In this document: positions 17,820-26,122 of the stretch, in pieces
How positions within the stretch are numbered: the stretch's first letter is position 1
Layout: each line of letters begins with the position of its first letter
DNA from: Alteromonadaceae bacterium XY-R5
Lineage (GTDB): Bacteria > Pseudomonadota > Gammaproteobacteria > Enterobacterales > Alteromonadaceae
DNA: 64,000 bases
Assembly (NCBI GenBank): GCA_001660395.1
Contig: LXWE01000011.1
Span: 1-64,000, forward strand
Direction of reading: 5' to 3'
Position numbers and translations under genes: made by a program
The notes under the pieces: generated by a model
What the model was told of the DNA's origin: nothing
Database searches by the model: none
What the model saw: only the letters and a program-made list of their open reading frames with translations

Positions 17820-18950
17820 GTGGTATTGCAAGGACGATTAATCAACCAGGCTCTCCTGATAGGGAGCCTTTGCCTTTGCTGTACCAGTGGTATTGCTCAA
17901 CAGCAGGATGAGCTAGAGGCACTGCAACAACAAATCAAGCAAAAGCAGCAAACCATTGAGCAACGTCTTTCTGAGGCAAAAGCCTTACAAGCGCAGTTGC
18001 GTAAAGCCGAGTTAAATGTGGCCGAGGTGGCTAAACGCCTCAATCAGACTCAGGTGAAGCTGGAACAGAATCATGCCGAGCAGAGCCATCTGCAACAACA
18101 GCAAAAAGACTTACTGAAACAGCTTTCCGGCCAGCAGGATATGCTGGCGGATCAATTGCGTAGTGCCTTTATGGCGGGCAATTACGACTATGTGAAGATG
18201 CTACTCAACCAGCAGGATGTGGGTAAATTTGAGCGCGTGCTCAGTTACTACCAATATGTGAATGAAGCCCGGCAGAAAGAGATCGTACATTTTCGTGAAT
18301 TGGTAGCGGAAGTGGAGAAGGTCAAACAGGCGCTGGTTGTTAAGGCAGAAGAACTCAAGGAACTTACGGCTAAGCAGGCAGAGCAGCAACAGAATCTGGA
18401 AAAGGAAAAGCGCGCGCGCGAGGTGACACTGGTACAGGTTAACCGTCAAATCGCATCTGACTCGGCTCAGGTTGAGCAATTGCAAATTAATGAGCAGGCG
18501 TTGATAAAGGCCATTGAAGAGGCCCAGCGGCAGGCTCAAACGCCCCAGGCCTTGGAAGGCTTGAGTAAACAAAAAGGTAAGCTGCAGGCGCCAACCAAAG
18601 GGCGGGTTCAAAACCTCTTTGGTTCCCGCCGTCAGGGGCAGGTGCGTTGGAAGGGCATTATCATTAACGGTAATGAAGGTAGCTCGGTTAATGCTATCTA
18701 TTATGGCAGGGTGTTGTATGCAGACTGGCTACGTGGTTTTGGTCTGGTCACGGTAATCGATCATGGTGATGGTTACATGAGTTTGTACGGTCATAACCAG
18801 GCACTGTTGAAACAGGTAGGAGATACGGTTGAAGCCGGAGAAACCATCGCTTTAGTCGGACAAAGCGGTGGCCAGACATCGCCCAATCTGTATTTTGAAA
18901 TTCGCCATAAAGGGGCCCCGCTTAACCCTGTGAGCTGGTTAAGCAAGTAG
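17820..18950 (+). CDS. envC: Murein hydrolase activator EnvC
   Basis: EnvC is a periplasmic factor that activates the amidases AmiA and AmiB at the division septum. The 376-residue protein has a signal peptide (about residues 1-26), a long coiled coil (about 28-245, rich in Gln, Glu and Lys), and a C-terminal LytM/M23 domain (about 265-376). As in known EnvC, the M23 metal ligands seem incomplete, so it should activate and not cut. The start is a GTG nine bases after the gpmI stop. yibQ follows after about 105 bases. Confidence 0.88.
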   Translation: MVLQGRLINQALLIGSLCLCCTSGIAQQQDELEALQQQIKQKQQTIEQRLSEAKALQAQLRKAELNVAEVAKRLNQTQVKLEQNHAEQSHLQQQQKDLLKQLSGQQDMLADQLRSAFMAGNYDYVKMLLNQQDVGKFERVLSYYQYVNEARQKEIVHFRELVAEVEKVKQALVVKAEELKELTAKQAEQQQNLEKEKRAREVTLVQVNRQIASDSAQVEQLQINEQALIKAIEEAQRQAQTPQALEGLSKQKGKLQAPTKGRVQNLFGSRRQGQVRWKGIIINGNEGSSVNAIYYGRVLYADWLRGFGLVTVIDHGDGYMSLYGHNQALLKQVGDTVEAGETIALVGQSGGQTSPNLYFEIRHKGAPLNPVSWLSK

Positions 18951-19055
18951 CCAGAATGCCGGATTGCAATCTGTAGTTGCAGGCATATAATCAAGTCACA
19001 CTCAGACAATCATGTCTGGCAATAATAAAAACCAATTAAAATAAGACACAGAGTC

Positions 19056-19847
19056 GTGCGAAGATTTGGGTTAGGGGTGCTGTTACTGGCTGTGCATTTG
19101 CTGGTACCAGTAAGAGCGGCAGAAATTGCGCTGATCATTGATGATATGGGGAACAGTATCCACGATGCTGCAGCCTTTGATTTGCCCGTTGCCGTGACAT
19201 TTTCCATCCTACCTTTCACACCCTTATCACAGCAATTTTCCCATACCGCAGAGCAGCAAAGTCGGGAAGTGATGTTGCATGTACCCATGGAAGCCTTAAA
19301 TGGCAAGGCTTTGGGGCCAGGTGCCATCACTTCTGATATGTTACCGACGAATATTCAGGATACCTTGCAGGCGGCACTGAATAATGTGCCCAATGCGGTG
19401 GGGTTGAATAACCATATGGGCAGTAAGCTGACGCAACTGACACTGCCAATGCAGTCCACAATGCACTTTTTGCAACATAGTGGTTTGTACTTCATTGACT
19501 CCAGAACTACCCGTTATAGCAAAGCTGAGCGAATTGCTCGTCAAAATGGGGTGCCTGTGGCGCATCGACATGTATTTTTAGATCATGTTGCCGATGAAAA
19601 GCATATTGATGGGCAGTTCAAACGTTTGCTTCAGCTTGCCAGGAAACAGGGCATTGCTGTCGCTATTGGTCATCCATATCCGAAAACGCTGGCATATTTG
19701 CAAACACACTTACAAGATTTGCAGCAGCAAGGTATTCGCCTGGTTCCTGTAAGTGAACTGGTATTGCCCAATCAGTCATTGTGGGCCGCCTTAAGCGAAC
19801 CTAAAACTTCACCCCCAAGTCAGACTGCAGAGGAACTGCAGGAATAA
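19056..19847 (+). CDS. yibQ: Divergent polysaccharide deacetylase family protein (YibQ)
   Basis: The 263-residue protein has a signal peptide (cleavage likely after PVRAA) and the deacetylase-like fold of COG2861: IALIIDDMGNS near residue 25, HVPMEAL near 75, GLNNHMGS near 112, and AIGHPYP near 205. The order gpmI-envC-yibQ is conserved in gammaproteobacteria, pointing to a cell-envelope role, but no substrate is established that I can name. Translation starts at a GTG followed by Arg-Arg, a plausible signal-peptide start. Confidence 0.85.
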   Translation: MRRFGLGVLLLAVHLLVPVRAAEIALIIDDMGNSIHDAAAFDLPVAVTFSILPFTPLSQQFSHTAEQQSREVMLHVPMEALNGKALGPGAITSDMLPTNIQDTLQAALNNVPNAVGLNNHMGSKLTQLTLPMQSTMHFLQHSGLYFIDSRTTRYSKAERIARQNGVPVAHRHVFLDHVADEKHIDGQFKRLLQLARKQGIAVAIGHPYPKTLAYLQTHLQDLQQQGIRLVPVSELVLPNQSLWAALSEPKTSPPSQTAEELQE

Positions 19848-19862
19848 ATCACAGGAGGCCGA

Positions 19863-20789
19863 ATGGCCAGTAGTTTGTTTACCCTTCTCGATGATATTGC
19901 CCTGTTACTGGACGACGTAGCGGTATTATCAAAAGTCGCAGCCAAGAAAACCGCAGGTGTTTTAGGTGACGACCTTGCATTGAATGCCGAACAGGTATCT
20001 GGTGTAAGGGCGGAACGTGAGTTGCCAATTGTCTGGGCCGTTGCTAAAGGTTCGCTGTTAAATAAAGTGATTCTGGCACCGGCTGCCATTCTGATTAGTT
20101 TGTTTGTCCCCTGGCTGGTGACGGTTTTATTGGTGATTGGTGGGCTTTATCTGTGCTTTGAAGGCGTGGAAAAGGTTTTACATAGCTGGCTGCACAGCAA
20201 GGAAGAACGTCAGGCTGACCAGCAACAAAAAATGGCGGCGTTGATGGACCCCGATGTCGATTTAGTCGCCCTGGAAAAAGATAAAATACGCGGAGCGATT
20301 CGTACGGATTTTATTCTTTCCGCCGAGATCATCGTCATCGTGCTGGGCACGGTGACAGACCAACCAATTTTGACTCAGGCAATGGTTGTGGCCGGGCTGA
20401 GTTTTCTCATCACAGTATGCGTGTATGGCATTGTCGCTTTGATTGTGAAGCTCGACGATATGGGCCTGTTGTTGCTGCGCCGTTCCGCGACAGGACACGC
20501 GCCGGTTAGTCGCATTGTTGGCAGAGGATTGTTGACGGCCGCACCTATGTTGATGAAGTTTCTTTCGATAGCTGGCACCTTGGCGATGTTTTTAGTCGGT
20601 GGGGGCATCTTATTGCACAGTATCGGCGTGTTACATCATCTGCTTGATGGCATCGAGCAGCTTTGGCTGCAATACTGGGGAATGGAATTACCTACACTGA
20701 TAACATTATTGGTCGAAGGCATTACTGGCTTTTTGGCAGGTACACTGGTACTGGCTGTAATTACTCTTGGGGCCAAGTTAAAACGCTAA
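19863..20789 (+). CDS. DUF808 family inner-membrane protein (YedI-like)
   Basis: The 308-residue protein matches the DUF808/YedI family, multi-pass membrane proteins of unknown function. The family start FTLLDDIALLLDDVAVLSKVA is clear, and hydrophobic segments occur near residues 75-100, 150-175, 180-205, 235-260 and 275-300. It starts 15 bases after yibQ with AGGAGG directly upstream, so it may be translated from the same message. No function can be inferred from the sequence. Confidence 0.8.
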   Translation: MASSLFTLLDDIALLLDDVAVLSKVAAKKTAGVLGDDLALNAEQVSGVRAERELPIVWAVAKGSLLNKVILAPAAILISLFVPWLVTVLLVIGGLYLCFEGVEKVLHSWLHSKEERQADQQQKMAALMDPDVDLVALEKDKIRGAIRTDFILSAEIIVIVLGTVTDQPILTQAMVVAGLSFLITVCVYGIVALIVKLDDMGLLLLRRSATGHAPVSRIVGRGLLTAAPMLMKFLSIAGTLAMFLVGGGILLHSIGVLHHLLDGIEQLWLQYWGMELPTLITLLVEGITGFLAGTLVLAVITLGAKLKR

Positions 20790-20842
20790 ACATTGGGCGC
20801 GAGATGAACACGCCGACTTAACTCTTCACAGGGAGTGGTTAT

Positions 20843-21634
20843 ATGTTAATTCAGGGCAAAACCGTTTGGATTACTGGGGCATCATCTGGCATAGGTGAGG
20901 CGTTGGCTAAAGAACTGGCGATATTGGGTGCGACGTTGATTTTGTCTGCGCGTTCGGCTGATAAGCTGGAGCAGTTAAGGTCAGTGTTGCCTCACCCGGA
21001 ACGACATCGAATCGTACCATTAGATTTGGCCAGTTGTGACAGTATTCGTGCCGCTGTGACACCTGTTTTAGAGCAGGGCATTTCGGTTGATATTCTGGTG
21101 AACAACGGGGGCATCTCACAGCGTGGTCTGGCCCGAAATACCTGTATCGAAGTGCAGCGTGAAGTCATGGAAGTGAATTACTTCGGTATCATTTGTTTAA
21201 CGCAGTTACTTCTGCCAGCAATAGTGCAAAATAAAGGCATGGTGGTAACAGTTGCCAGTGTCGCGGGCAAAGTGGGCGGTCAGAGTATGGCGGGTTATGC
21301 TGCGTCTAAGCACGCTATTATCGGTTACATGGATTGCCTCAGAGCTGAAGAAAGTCAAAATGGACTGAAGGTACTGACCATTTGTCCTGGTTTTGTGCAA
21401 ACACAGATTTCGGTTAACGCGCGCACGGATGACGGCCAGCCCTATGGCCGTATGGCGGGATCTATTGCTGGTGGTATCACGGCTCACGACTGTGCTTGTG
21501 GAATTTGCAACGCCATCGAAAAAGATAAACGAGAGGTGGTTATTGGCAAGGGCCTGAGTGCATTGGCTCCAACCATTAAACGTATCTGGCCAGGTTTACT
21601 TATGACCATCGCTGCTCGCAAAAATATTCGATGA
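20843..21634 (+). CDS. Short-chain dehydrogenase/reductase family oxidoreductase
   Basis: The 263-residue protein is a classical SDR: the nucleotide motif TGASSGIG (residues 11-18), NNGG near residue 90, a catalytic Ser in the VASVAGK region near 140, and YAASKHA near 153 with the catalytic Tyr and Lys. The overall pattern resembles the DHRS7-like group, which acts on lipids or steroids in eukaryotes, but the substrate cannot be read from sequence. It stands between the DUF808 gene and the MerC-family gene with AGGGAG upstream of its ATG. Confidence 0.85.
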   Translation: MLIQGKTVWITGASSGIGEALAKELAILGATLILSARSADKLEQLRSVLPHPERHRIVPLDLASCDSIRAAVTPVLEQGISVDILVNNGGISQRGLARNTCIEVQREVMEVNYFGIICLTQLLLPAIVQNKGMVVTVASVAGKVGGQSMAGYAASKHAIIGYMDCLRAEESQNGLKVLTICPGFVQTQISVNARTDDGQPYGRMAGSIAGGITAHDCACGICNAIEKDKREVVIGKGLSALAPTIKRIWPGLLMTIAARKNIR

Positions 21635-21669
21635 ATCTTCGCCGGGATCATTTGCAAACGCAGTAGAAT

Positions 21670-21682
21670 GTTATATTATAAC
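21670..21682 (+). promoter_or_regulatory. Zur-box-like palindrome
   Basis: GTTATATTATAAC is a perfect palindrome identical to the core of the proteobacterial Zur operator (GTTATA, one base, TATAAC). It lies 26 bases before the start of the MerC-family gene, where it would cover the promoter. This suggests repression when zinc is sufficient. Confidence 0.7.
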
Positions 21683-21707
21683 GTCAGTTTCAAGTGGGTG
21701 AGTCATC

Positions 21708-22100
21708 ATGGCAAACGGCAGTCCAAAAAATGTATTAGACAGATTAGGCATCTGGGCTTCAAGCCTGTGTGCTTTGCATTGCCTGTTGCTGCCTATTTTG
21801 ATCCCGTTGATTCCTTTCGTTAGCGCCAGCTTCTTTGCAGAAGCCTGGTTTGAGCGCACTATTCTGACCCTGTCTATGATCGTCGGGTTCTGGGCATTGC
21901 TGTCTGGTTTCTATCGTTATCACCGTCAAATCTATCCCTTGTACAGCTTAGTCCTTGGGGTGCTGATTTACTGGAATAAAGATATGTTCGGTGCGGCGTA
22001 TGAACCCTTCACTATTACTATTGGTGCACTGTTAATTGTGGCTGCTCATGTAGCTAACCTGAAACTTTGCCAGCGCTGCCATACCTGCGACGATCACTAA
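21708..22100 (+). CDS. MerC-domain membrane protein, probably Zur-regulated
   Basis: The 130-residue protein has four hydrophobic segments and the MerC-type motif LCALHCLLLPIL near residue 25, with a Cys pair in the first segment, plus a His/Cys-rich tail CQRCHTCDDH. MerC proteins of mer operons carry mercuric ions inward, but no mer gene is present here. The Zur-box-like palindrome just upstream points instead to zinc homeostasis. It is convergent with the HDOD gene, six bases apart. Transport of zinc is an inference. Confidence 0.75.
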   Translation: MANGSPKNVLDRLGIWASSLCALHCLLLPILIPLIPFVSASFFAEAWFERTILTLSMIVGFWALLSGFYRYHRQIYPLYSLVLGVLIYWNKDMFGAAYEPFTITIGALLIVAAHVANLKLCQRCHTCDDH

Positions 22101-22105
22101 AACCT

Positions 22106-22939
22106 CTAGCCCGGCATAGATAAGTCTTCGGCAATATCTAAGTAAAAGTCGCGATCAATGCCGAGGTAACTATATACCTCGTGCTCAATATACGTCCATT
22201 CAGGAATATTGCGATAGCGCTTGCTTGAGTACACAATATTTTCCGCCATTTTTAATACCGCAAACTGTATCTTCTCTTCATGAGTATTGCTGGTGAAAAA
22301 GTCCATCGCGTGATGGTTTAAGATCATCTTGCACAGATGTTTCGGCAGATGCCAGGACGAGGCCAGATAAAAACCTACGATGGCGTGATTTGTGGGGTAG
22401 CGCTTTTCTTCCAGTTCAACCAGAGTTCGATTGTCTGAGGTGTTGGACTCTTGCAGTACATCAACGTAATCGTCGTATTTGATCGCCAGTGCAGGAATGC
22501 CTGCATCATGGAACAAGCCCAGGCTATATAGGTCTTCCAGTGGGATTTTGTTCTTCAACTGGTTACCAATAAACACCATTGCGTTGGCGATTTCGACGGC
22601 ATTGTCCCAAAACAGTTCCAGTGAAATACAGGCTTGGCCAATATATGCTGTACGCAGTTTCAATGCTGTTACCAGCGATGCGACGGCATTTAGACCCAGA
22701 ATAAAGACCGCCTGATTGACGTCACTAATACTGCGTTTCATGCCGTAAAATGGGGAATTAATGACTTTCAGAATGGCGGATGATATGCCAACATCGGTGG
22801 CAACTAACTGGGATAAATCGGTTAGAGACGGGTCATCGCTTTGAAGTATGGCTCTGATTTCATCCAAAATCGCCGGTTTAGGTGGGATCATAAATCCCGA
22901 CTTAATATCTTCAAGCACCTTATCGTTAATTTCTATCAT
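22106..22939 (-). CDS. HDOD-domain signalling protein
   Basis: The 277-residue protein is almost entirely one HDOD domain (about 15-215), a relative of HD phosphohydrolases that usually lacks catalytic metal ligands and works in signal transduction through protein contacts. Typical segments are LSQLVATDVGISSAILKVIN near residue 45, FWDNAVEIANAMVFIG near 115 and LGLFHDAGIPAL near 140. It is the last minus-strand gene next to the che cluster, 102 bases after cheB, so it may be a separate unit. A role with the Che system is only suggested by position. Confidence 0.8.
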   Translation of the reverse strand: MIEINDKVLEDIKSGFMIPPKPAILDEIRAILQSDDPSLTDLSQLVATDVGISSAILKVINSPFYGMKRSISDVNQAVFILGLNAVASLVTALKLRTAYIGQACISLELFWDNAVEIANAMVFIGNQLKNKIPLEDLYSLGLFHDAGIPALAIKYDDYVDVLQESNTSDNRTLVELEEKRYPTNHAIVGFYLASSWHLPKHLCKMILNHHAMDFFTSNTHEEKIQFAVLKMAENIVYSSKRYRNIPEWTYIEHEVYSYLGIDRDFYLDIAEDLSMPG

Positions 22940-23041
22940 ATTGCAGCCCTTAAAATGCCTCGAGCGTCCTTCCTGCCGATAGGGTAGGTCAGATATTAGC
23001 CTGGCGAAATTAAACTTTAGTTGAGACTTTATTGGCGCGCC

Positions 23042-24130
23042 TTATCCGCGAAAAAATCGTGTGATAGCTTTTGCTATTTTGGGTAAGGTTTCTACGTGAT
23101 CTGCTCCTCCCATTGCGACTGCGGAGCCTGGCATTCCCCATACCACACTGCTGGCTTCATCCTGAGCAAAGGTCTCGCCGCCTGCCTGGCGAATATCACA
23201 CATACCTTGTGCACCGTCTTTCCCCATACCGGTAAGCAATACCGCCATGGCTCGATTCTTTACCTGGCTGGCGACTGACTGAAACAGCACATCCACGCTG
23301 GGTTTGTGCATGGTGACCTTTTCACCGTCGTAGACACTGGTACGGTAGCCCCCCGGAACACGCTGAACTTCCAGATGTAAACCTCCTGGCGCCAAATAAA
23401 TGCTGCCTGCCACTATGGGTTCGTTATCCGTTGCCTCTTTCACATTTAGTGGCAACAAACTGTCGAGACGGGCGGCAAAGGATTGAGTAAATGCGCCGGG
23501 TAAATGCAGGCAAATGACGATGCTCTCATCCCCTTGATACTCGACCTGACAAAGTAGGTTACGCACAGCTTCCAATCCCCCGGTGGAACCACCGATCGCG
23601 AGCACTTTGCCATCTTTGCGGCTCGAGCCTTTGTGGATAGAGGGAATTTTGGTGACATGGGCGGCGGGAGCTCCGACATCCTGGTGCTGACGTTTGAGCT
23701 GATTTTGGATCATCAGTAATTTGGTTTTGGGCACCGATGCAGCTGTGACGACTTTGCTGATAATGATTTCGCGATATTTTTGAATTTGATCACCCAGGTC
23801 GACCGGCTTAGCAATAAAATCAATGGCTCCTAGATCCAGTGCCTGCATGGTAACGTTAGAGCCTGCCAGGGTAAGGGTTGAAATCATCACCACAGGCAAA
23901 GGGCGCAAACGCATAAGGTTTTTCAGAAAACTAATACCGTTCATTTTGGGCATTTCGACATCCAGAGTGATGACATCCGGCTGCAACGCTTTGATCATCT
24001 CTCTTGCATCATATGGGTCAGCCGCCGCCCCTACCACCTGAATACGCGGGTCAGACTCCAGAATGTCCGTGAGGATGTCGCGAATAAGGCGCGAATCATC
24101 CACAATCAGTACTTTTATTTTTCCGCTCAT
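23042..24130 (-). CDS. cheB: Chemotaxis response regulator protein-glutamate methylesterase CheB
   Basis: CheB removes methyl groups from receptors and deamidates them when phosphorylated by CheA. The 362-residue protein has a receiver domain (about 1-125, Asp57 in VITLDVEMPK) and a methylesterase domain (about 175-360) with a catalytic triad consistent with Ser182 (GGSTGG), His209 (CLHLPG) and Asp305 (GMGKDGA). The open frame extends upstream to 24313, but that part overlaps cheD and the family start is at 24130. cheD ends one base upstream, so translation is likely coupled. Confidence 0.93.
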   Translation of the reverse strand: MSGKIKVLIVDDSRLIRDILTDILESDPRIQVVGAAADPYDAREMIKALQPDVITLDVEMPKMNGISFLKNLMRLRPLPVVMISTLTLAGSNVTMQALDLGAIDFIAKPVDLGDQIQKYREIIISKVVTAASVPKTKLLMIQNQLKRQHQDVGAPAAHVTKIPSIHKGSSRKDGKVLAIGGSTGGLEAVRNLLCQVEYQGDESIVICLHLPGAFTQSFAARLDSLLPLNVKEATDNEPIVAGSIYLAPGGLHLEVQRVPGGYRTSVYDGEKVTMHKPSVDVLFQSVASQVKNRAMAVLLTGMGKDGAQGMCDIRQAGGETFAQDEASSVVWGMPGSAVAMGGADHVETLPKIAKAITRFFRG

Positions 24131-24131
24131 A

Positions 24132-24764
24132 TTAGTCGAACAAATCAATGTCCCCTGCTGGTTCAGGTGCTCTGGTAATTTGAGTCTGATAACGTGACTC
24201 ACGGTTAATGATGGTATCGTTATGCAGTTCCTGCAGCTTGCGAAGCATGACTTTGCCGGTTTGGGGAAAGAAATTGATCTTTCTGGGCCAGGGACCGCCA
24301 AAGTCGGAAGCACTCAGTTTGTAGCCTTCCATCTGCATAAACCGTTGCAGGAATTTCACATTTTGGTCGCCAATCGCCGTCATGTGCCGGATGATTTGTC
24401 CACCACCAAAGGCTTTAAACAGCATTCGTTCTTTTGCTGCACCAATTTTCAATAAGTCATTGATTAAGCGCTCCATGGCGACATCGCCATAGCGGAACGA
24501 CTCGCTGAGTACACCCATGTCCTGGTTTTTATTGTTCTGCGGCAACATAAAGTGGTTCATGCCACCAACCTTGGTCAATGGATCATAAATACAAACCGAC
24601 ACGCATGACCCCAGTACGGTAGTGATCATTTCATCGCTACGGGTGACATAATATTCGCCGGGTAATAATTTAGCAGCAATCAGGTTACTGTGTTTGTCCT
24701 GGTAGCGGTTAATATGCTCGAAGCCAGAGATGCAAGGGCGAACAAGTTGGCTGGTGGACATCAT
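24132..24764 (-). CDS. cheD: Chemoreceptor glutamine deamidase CheD
   Basis: CheD converts selected receptor glutamines to glutamates, tuning adaptation. The 210-residue protein carries the catalytic Cys and His in VLGSCVSVCIYD and GGMNHFMLP (about residues 60-85). The start at 24764, or the adjacent ATG at 24761, lies about nine bases after AGGAAAG, which overlaps the cheR stop codon. The frame runs further upstream inside cheR without family similarity. Gene order cheR-cheD-cheB matches P. aeruginosa che2. Confidence 0.92.
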   Translation of the reverse strand: MMSTSQLVRPCISGFEHINRYQDKHSNLIAAKLLPGEYYVTRSDEMITTVLGSCVSVCIYDPLTKVGGMNHFMLPQNNKNQDMGVLSESFRYGDVAMERLINDLLKIGAAKERMLFKAFGGGQIIRHMTAIGDQNVKFLQRFMQMEGYKLSASDFGGPWPRKINFFPQTGKVMLRKLQELHNDTIINRESRYQTQITRAPEPAGDIDLFD

Positions 24765-24777
24765 CACAGGGGCTTTC

Positions 24778-25605
24778 CTATTGCTGCTTTGCATAAATGG
24801 TTTTTCCGACGTTATCAAACCGCTCAGATACTTTATGCAAGGATTCGGAATGGCCAAGAAACAGGAATCCTCCCTGAACCAATGAATTGGCATAGCGCTC
24901 AATGATGCGTTTTTTGTCGTCCATATCGAAATAGATCATCACATTTCGGCAAAAAATAGCGTCAAATGGCGTTGGATGTGACCAACTGGAAATGAGGTTA
25001 AGTTGCCGAAATGTAATGAGTTCACGCAGTAATGGTTTGACCCGGCATAAGCCGTTTTGGCTGCCGGTGCCTTTGAGGAAAAAGCGGCGTTTGGTTTCCA
25101 GATCATAGTGTTTAATTGCATCCAGTGGGTAAACGCCCCGCGAGGCCCGATTGAGTACGTCGGTATCCAGATCGGTGGCCAGAATAGTTAATTTGATCCC
25201 TTGGCGCTGGCAGATTGGCAGCAAATTTAACACTATGCTGTAAGGTTCTTCGCCGCTCGAGCAACCTGCAGACCAAATTGCAAAACTGCCACCTTTACGG
25301 GTTTTTAAAAGGTCTTTGAGAAAGTCAAAATGGTGCTGTTCACGGCCAAAGGCAGTGACATTGGTGGTGATGGCATTGATAAAGTGCGGTAGCTCAGCTT
25401 CTGTATGTTTTACCATTTCCACATACTGGTCAAAGCTTGTCATCCCCAAACTGCGCAGGCGTTTAGATAAACGGGTGTAGTACATCTGAAATTTTTCTTC
25501 ACCGACGGAAATGCCTGCGTAGCCTTTGGCGATTTTACGCAGTTGGTCGAAATGTTCGCGCTTAAAAATAAACTCCTGTGATGAGGACGAATTGGCACTA
25601 CGCAT
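24778..25605 (-). CDS. cheR: Chemotaxis protein methyltransferase CheR
   Basis: CheR methylates receptor glutamates with S-adenosylmethionine. The 275-residue protein has the N-terminal helical domain (TNVTAFGRE near residue 85) and the SAM-binding loop IWSAGCSSGEEPYSI near 110, followed by ATDLDTDVLNRA and FDAIFCRNVMIYF. The subdomain that can grip a receptor pentapeptide should be present, and the receptor here ends in WEEF. An ATG at 25605 is preferred to a TTG at 25614. It overlaps the end of the STAS gene by eight bases. Confidence 0.92.
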   Translation of the reverse strand: MRSANSSSSQEFIFKREHFDQLRKIAKGYAGISVGEEKFQMYYTRLSKRLRSLGMTSFDQYVEMVKHTEAELPHFINAITTNVTAFGREQHHFDFLKDLLKTRKGGSFAIWSAGCSSGEEPYSIVLNLLPICQRQGIKLTILATDLDTDVLNRASRGVYPLDAIKHYDLETKRRFFLKGTGSQNGLCRVKPLLRELITFRQLNLISSWSHPTPFDAIFCRNVMIYFDMDDKKRIIERYANSLVQGGFLFLGHSESLHKVSERFDNVGKTIYAKQQ

Positions 25606-26122
25606 CTTGCACAAACTCGCTGATATAAGGCCAGATACCTGCCGTGTTTAGGGTTGATTGCACGTGAGGGCTTACTTTTATTAGGCTGACCTGACCAGGC
25701 GACTTACTGTGCAGTAGCGATAGAATGAGTTGTAATCCGGCACCGTCAATATCTTCCAACTCGTTGCAATTCAGTACAATGGGTTCATCTGGCGACTGTT
25801 GTAAGAAAGTAGCCCAAGCCTGGTGATAGCTTTCTATTTGTTGAATACGCAGTTGTGGCCCAGGGGTGAAGGGATCCGCGATGAAATCGCCTTTCTGTTC
25901 AGGTTCCTCGTTTTGGCTTGTAATAAGGGGATCCCCCGGGGGAATTTCCTCAGATACCGGTGAAGAGATACCCGCATCGTCGTTAAGTGTTTTTGTACTA
26001 GATACTGGCGCAGGCGTAACTGGTGGAACGGCTGGTGTGTATTCCGATTCGTCGTCATCTAACCATTCCAGTGGATCATGTCCTAGGCGGGGTTGGTTAT
26101 CATCCTGCGGATGTTTGCTCAT
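25598..26122 (-). CDS. STAS-domain protein with a disordered acidic N-terminus, in the che cluster
   Basis: The 174-residue protein has about 95 residues of low-complexity, acidic and proline-rich sequence followed by a STAS domain (about 95-172). The STAS loop reads DIDGAGLQLIL, so the serine phosphorylated in SpoIIAA-type anti-anti-sigma factors is replaced by Ala, arguing against a serine-phosphorylation switch. Its start overlaps the ParA stop by four bases and its end overlaps cheR, so it belongs to the che operon. It may be an adaptor within the array or for ParA; the sequence does not decide. Confidence 0.75.
   Translation of the reverse strand: MSKHPQDDNQPRLGHDPLEWLDDDESEYTPAVPPVTPAPVSSTKTLNDDAGISSPVSEEIPPGDPLITSQNEEPEQKGDFIADPFTPGPQLRIQQIESYHQAWATFLQQSPDEPIVLNCNELEDIDGAGLQLILSLLHSKSPGQVSLIKVSPHVQSTLNTAGIWPYISEFVQDA

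Noticed and set aside
21708-22100. Mercury-resistance locus
   Set aside because: Only a MerC-like gene is present, with no merR, merT, merP or merA, and the operator matches Zur.
24131-24313. N-terminal extension of CheB
   Set aside because: The added residues are in the cheD coding region in another frame, and the CheB receiver domain starts at the internal ATG at 24130.
24765-24902. N-terminal extension of CheD
   Set aside because: It overlaps cheR out of frame and lacks CheD similarity; the ATG pair at 24761-24764 has a ribosome site.
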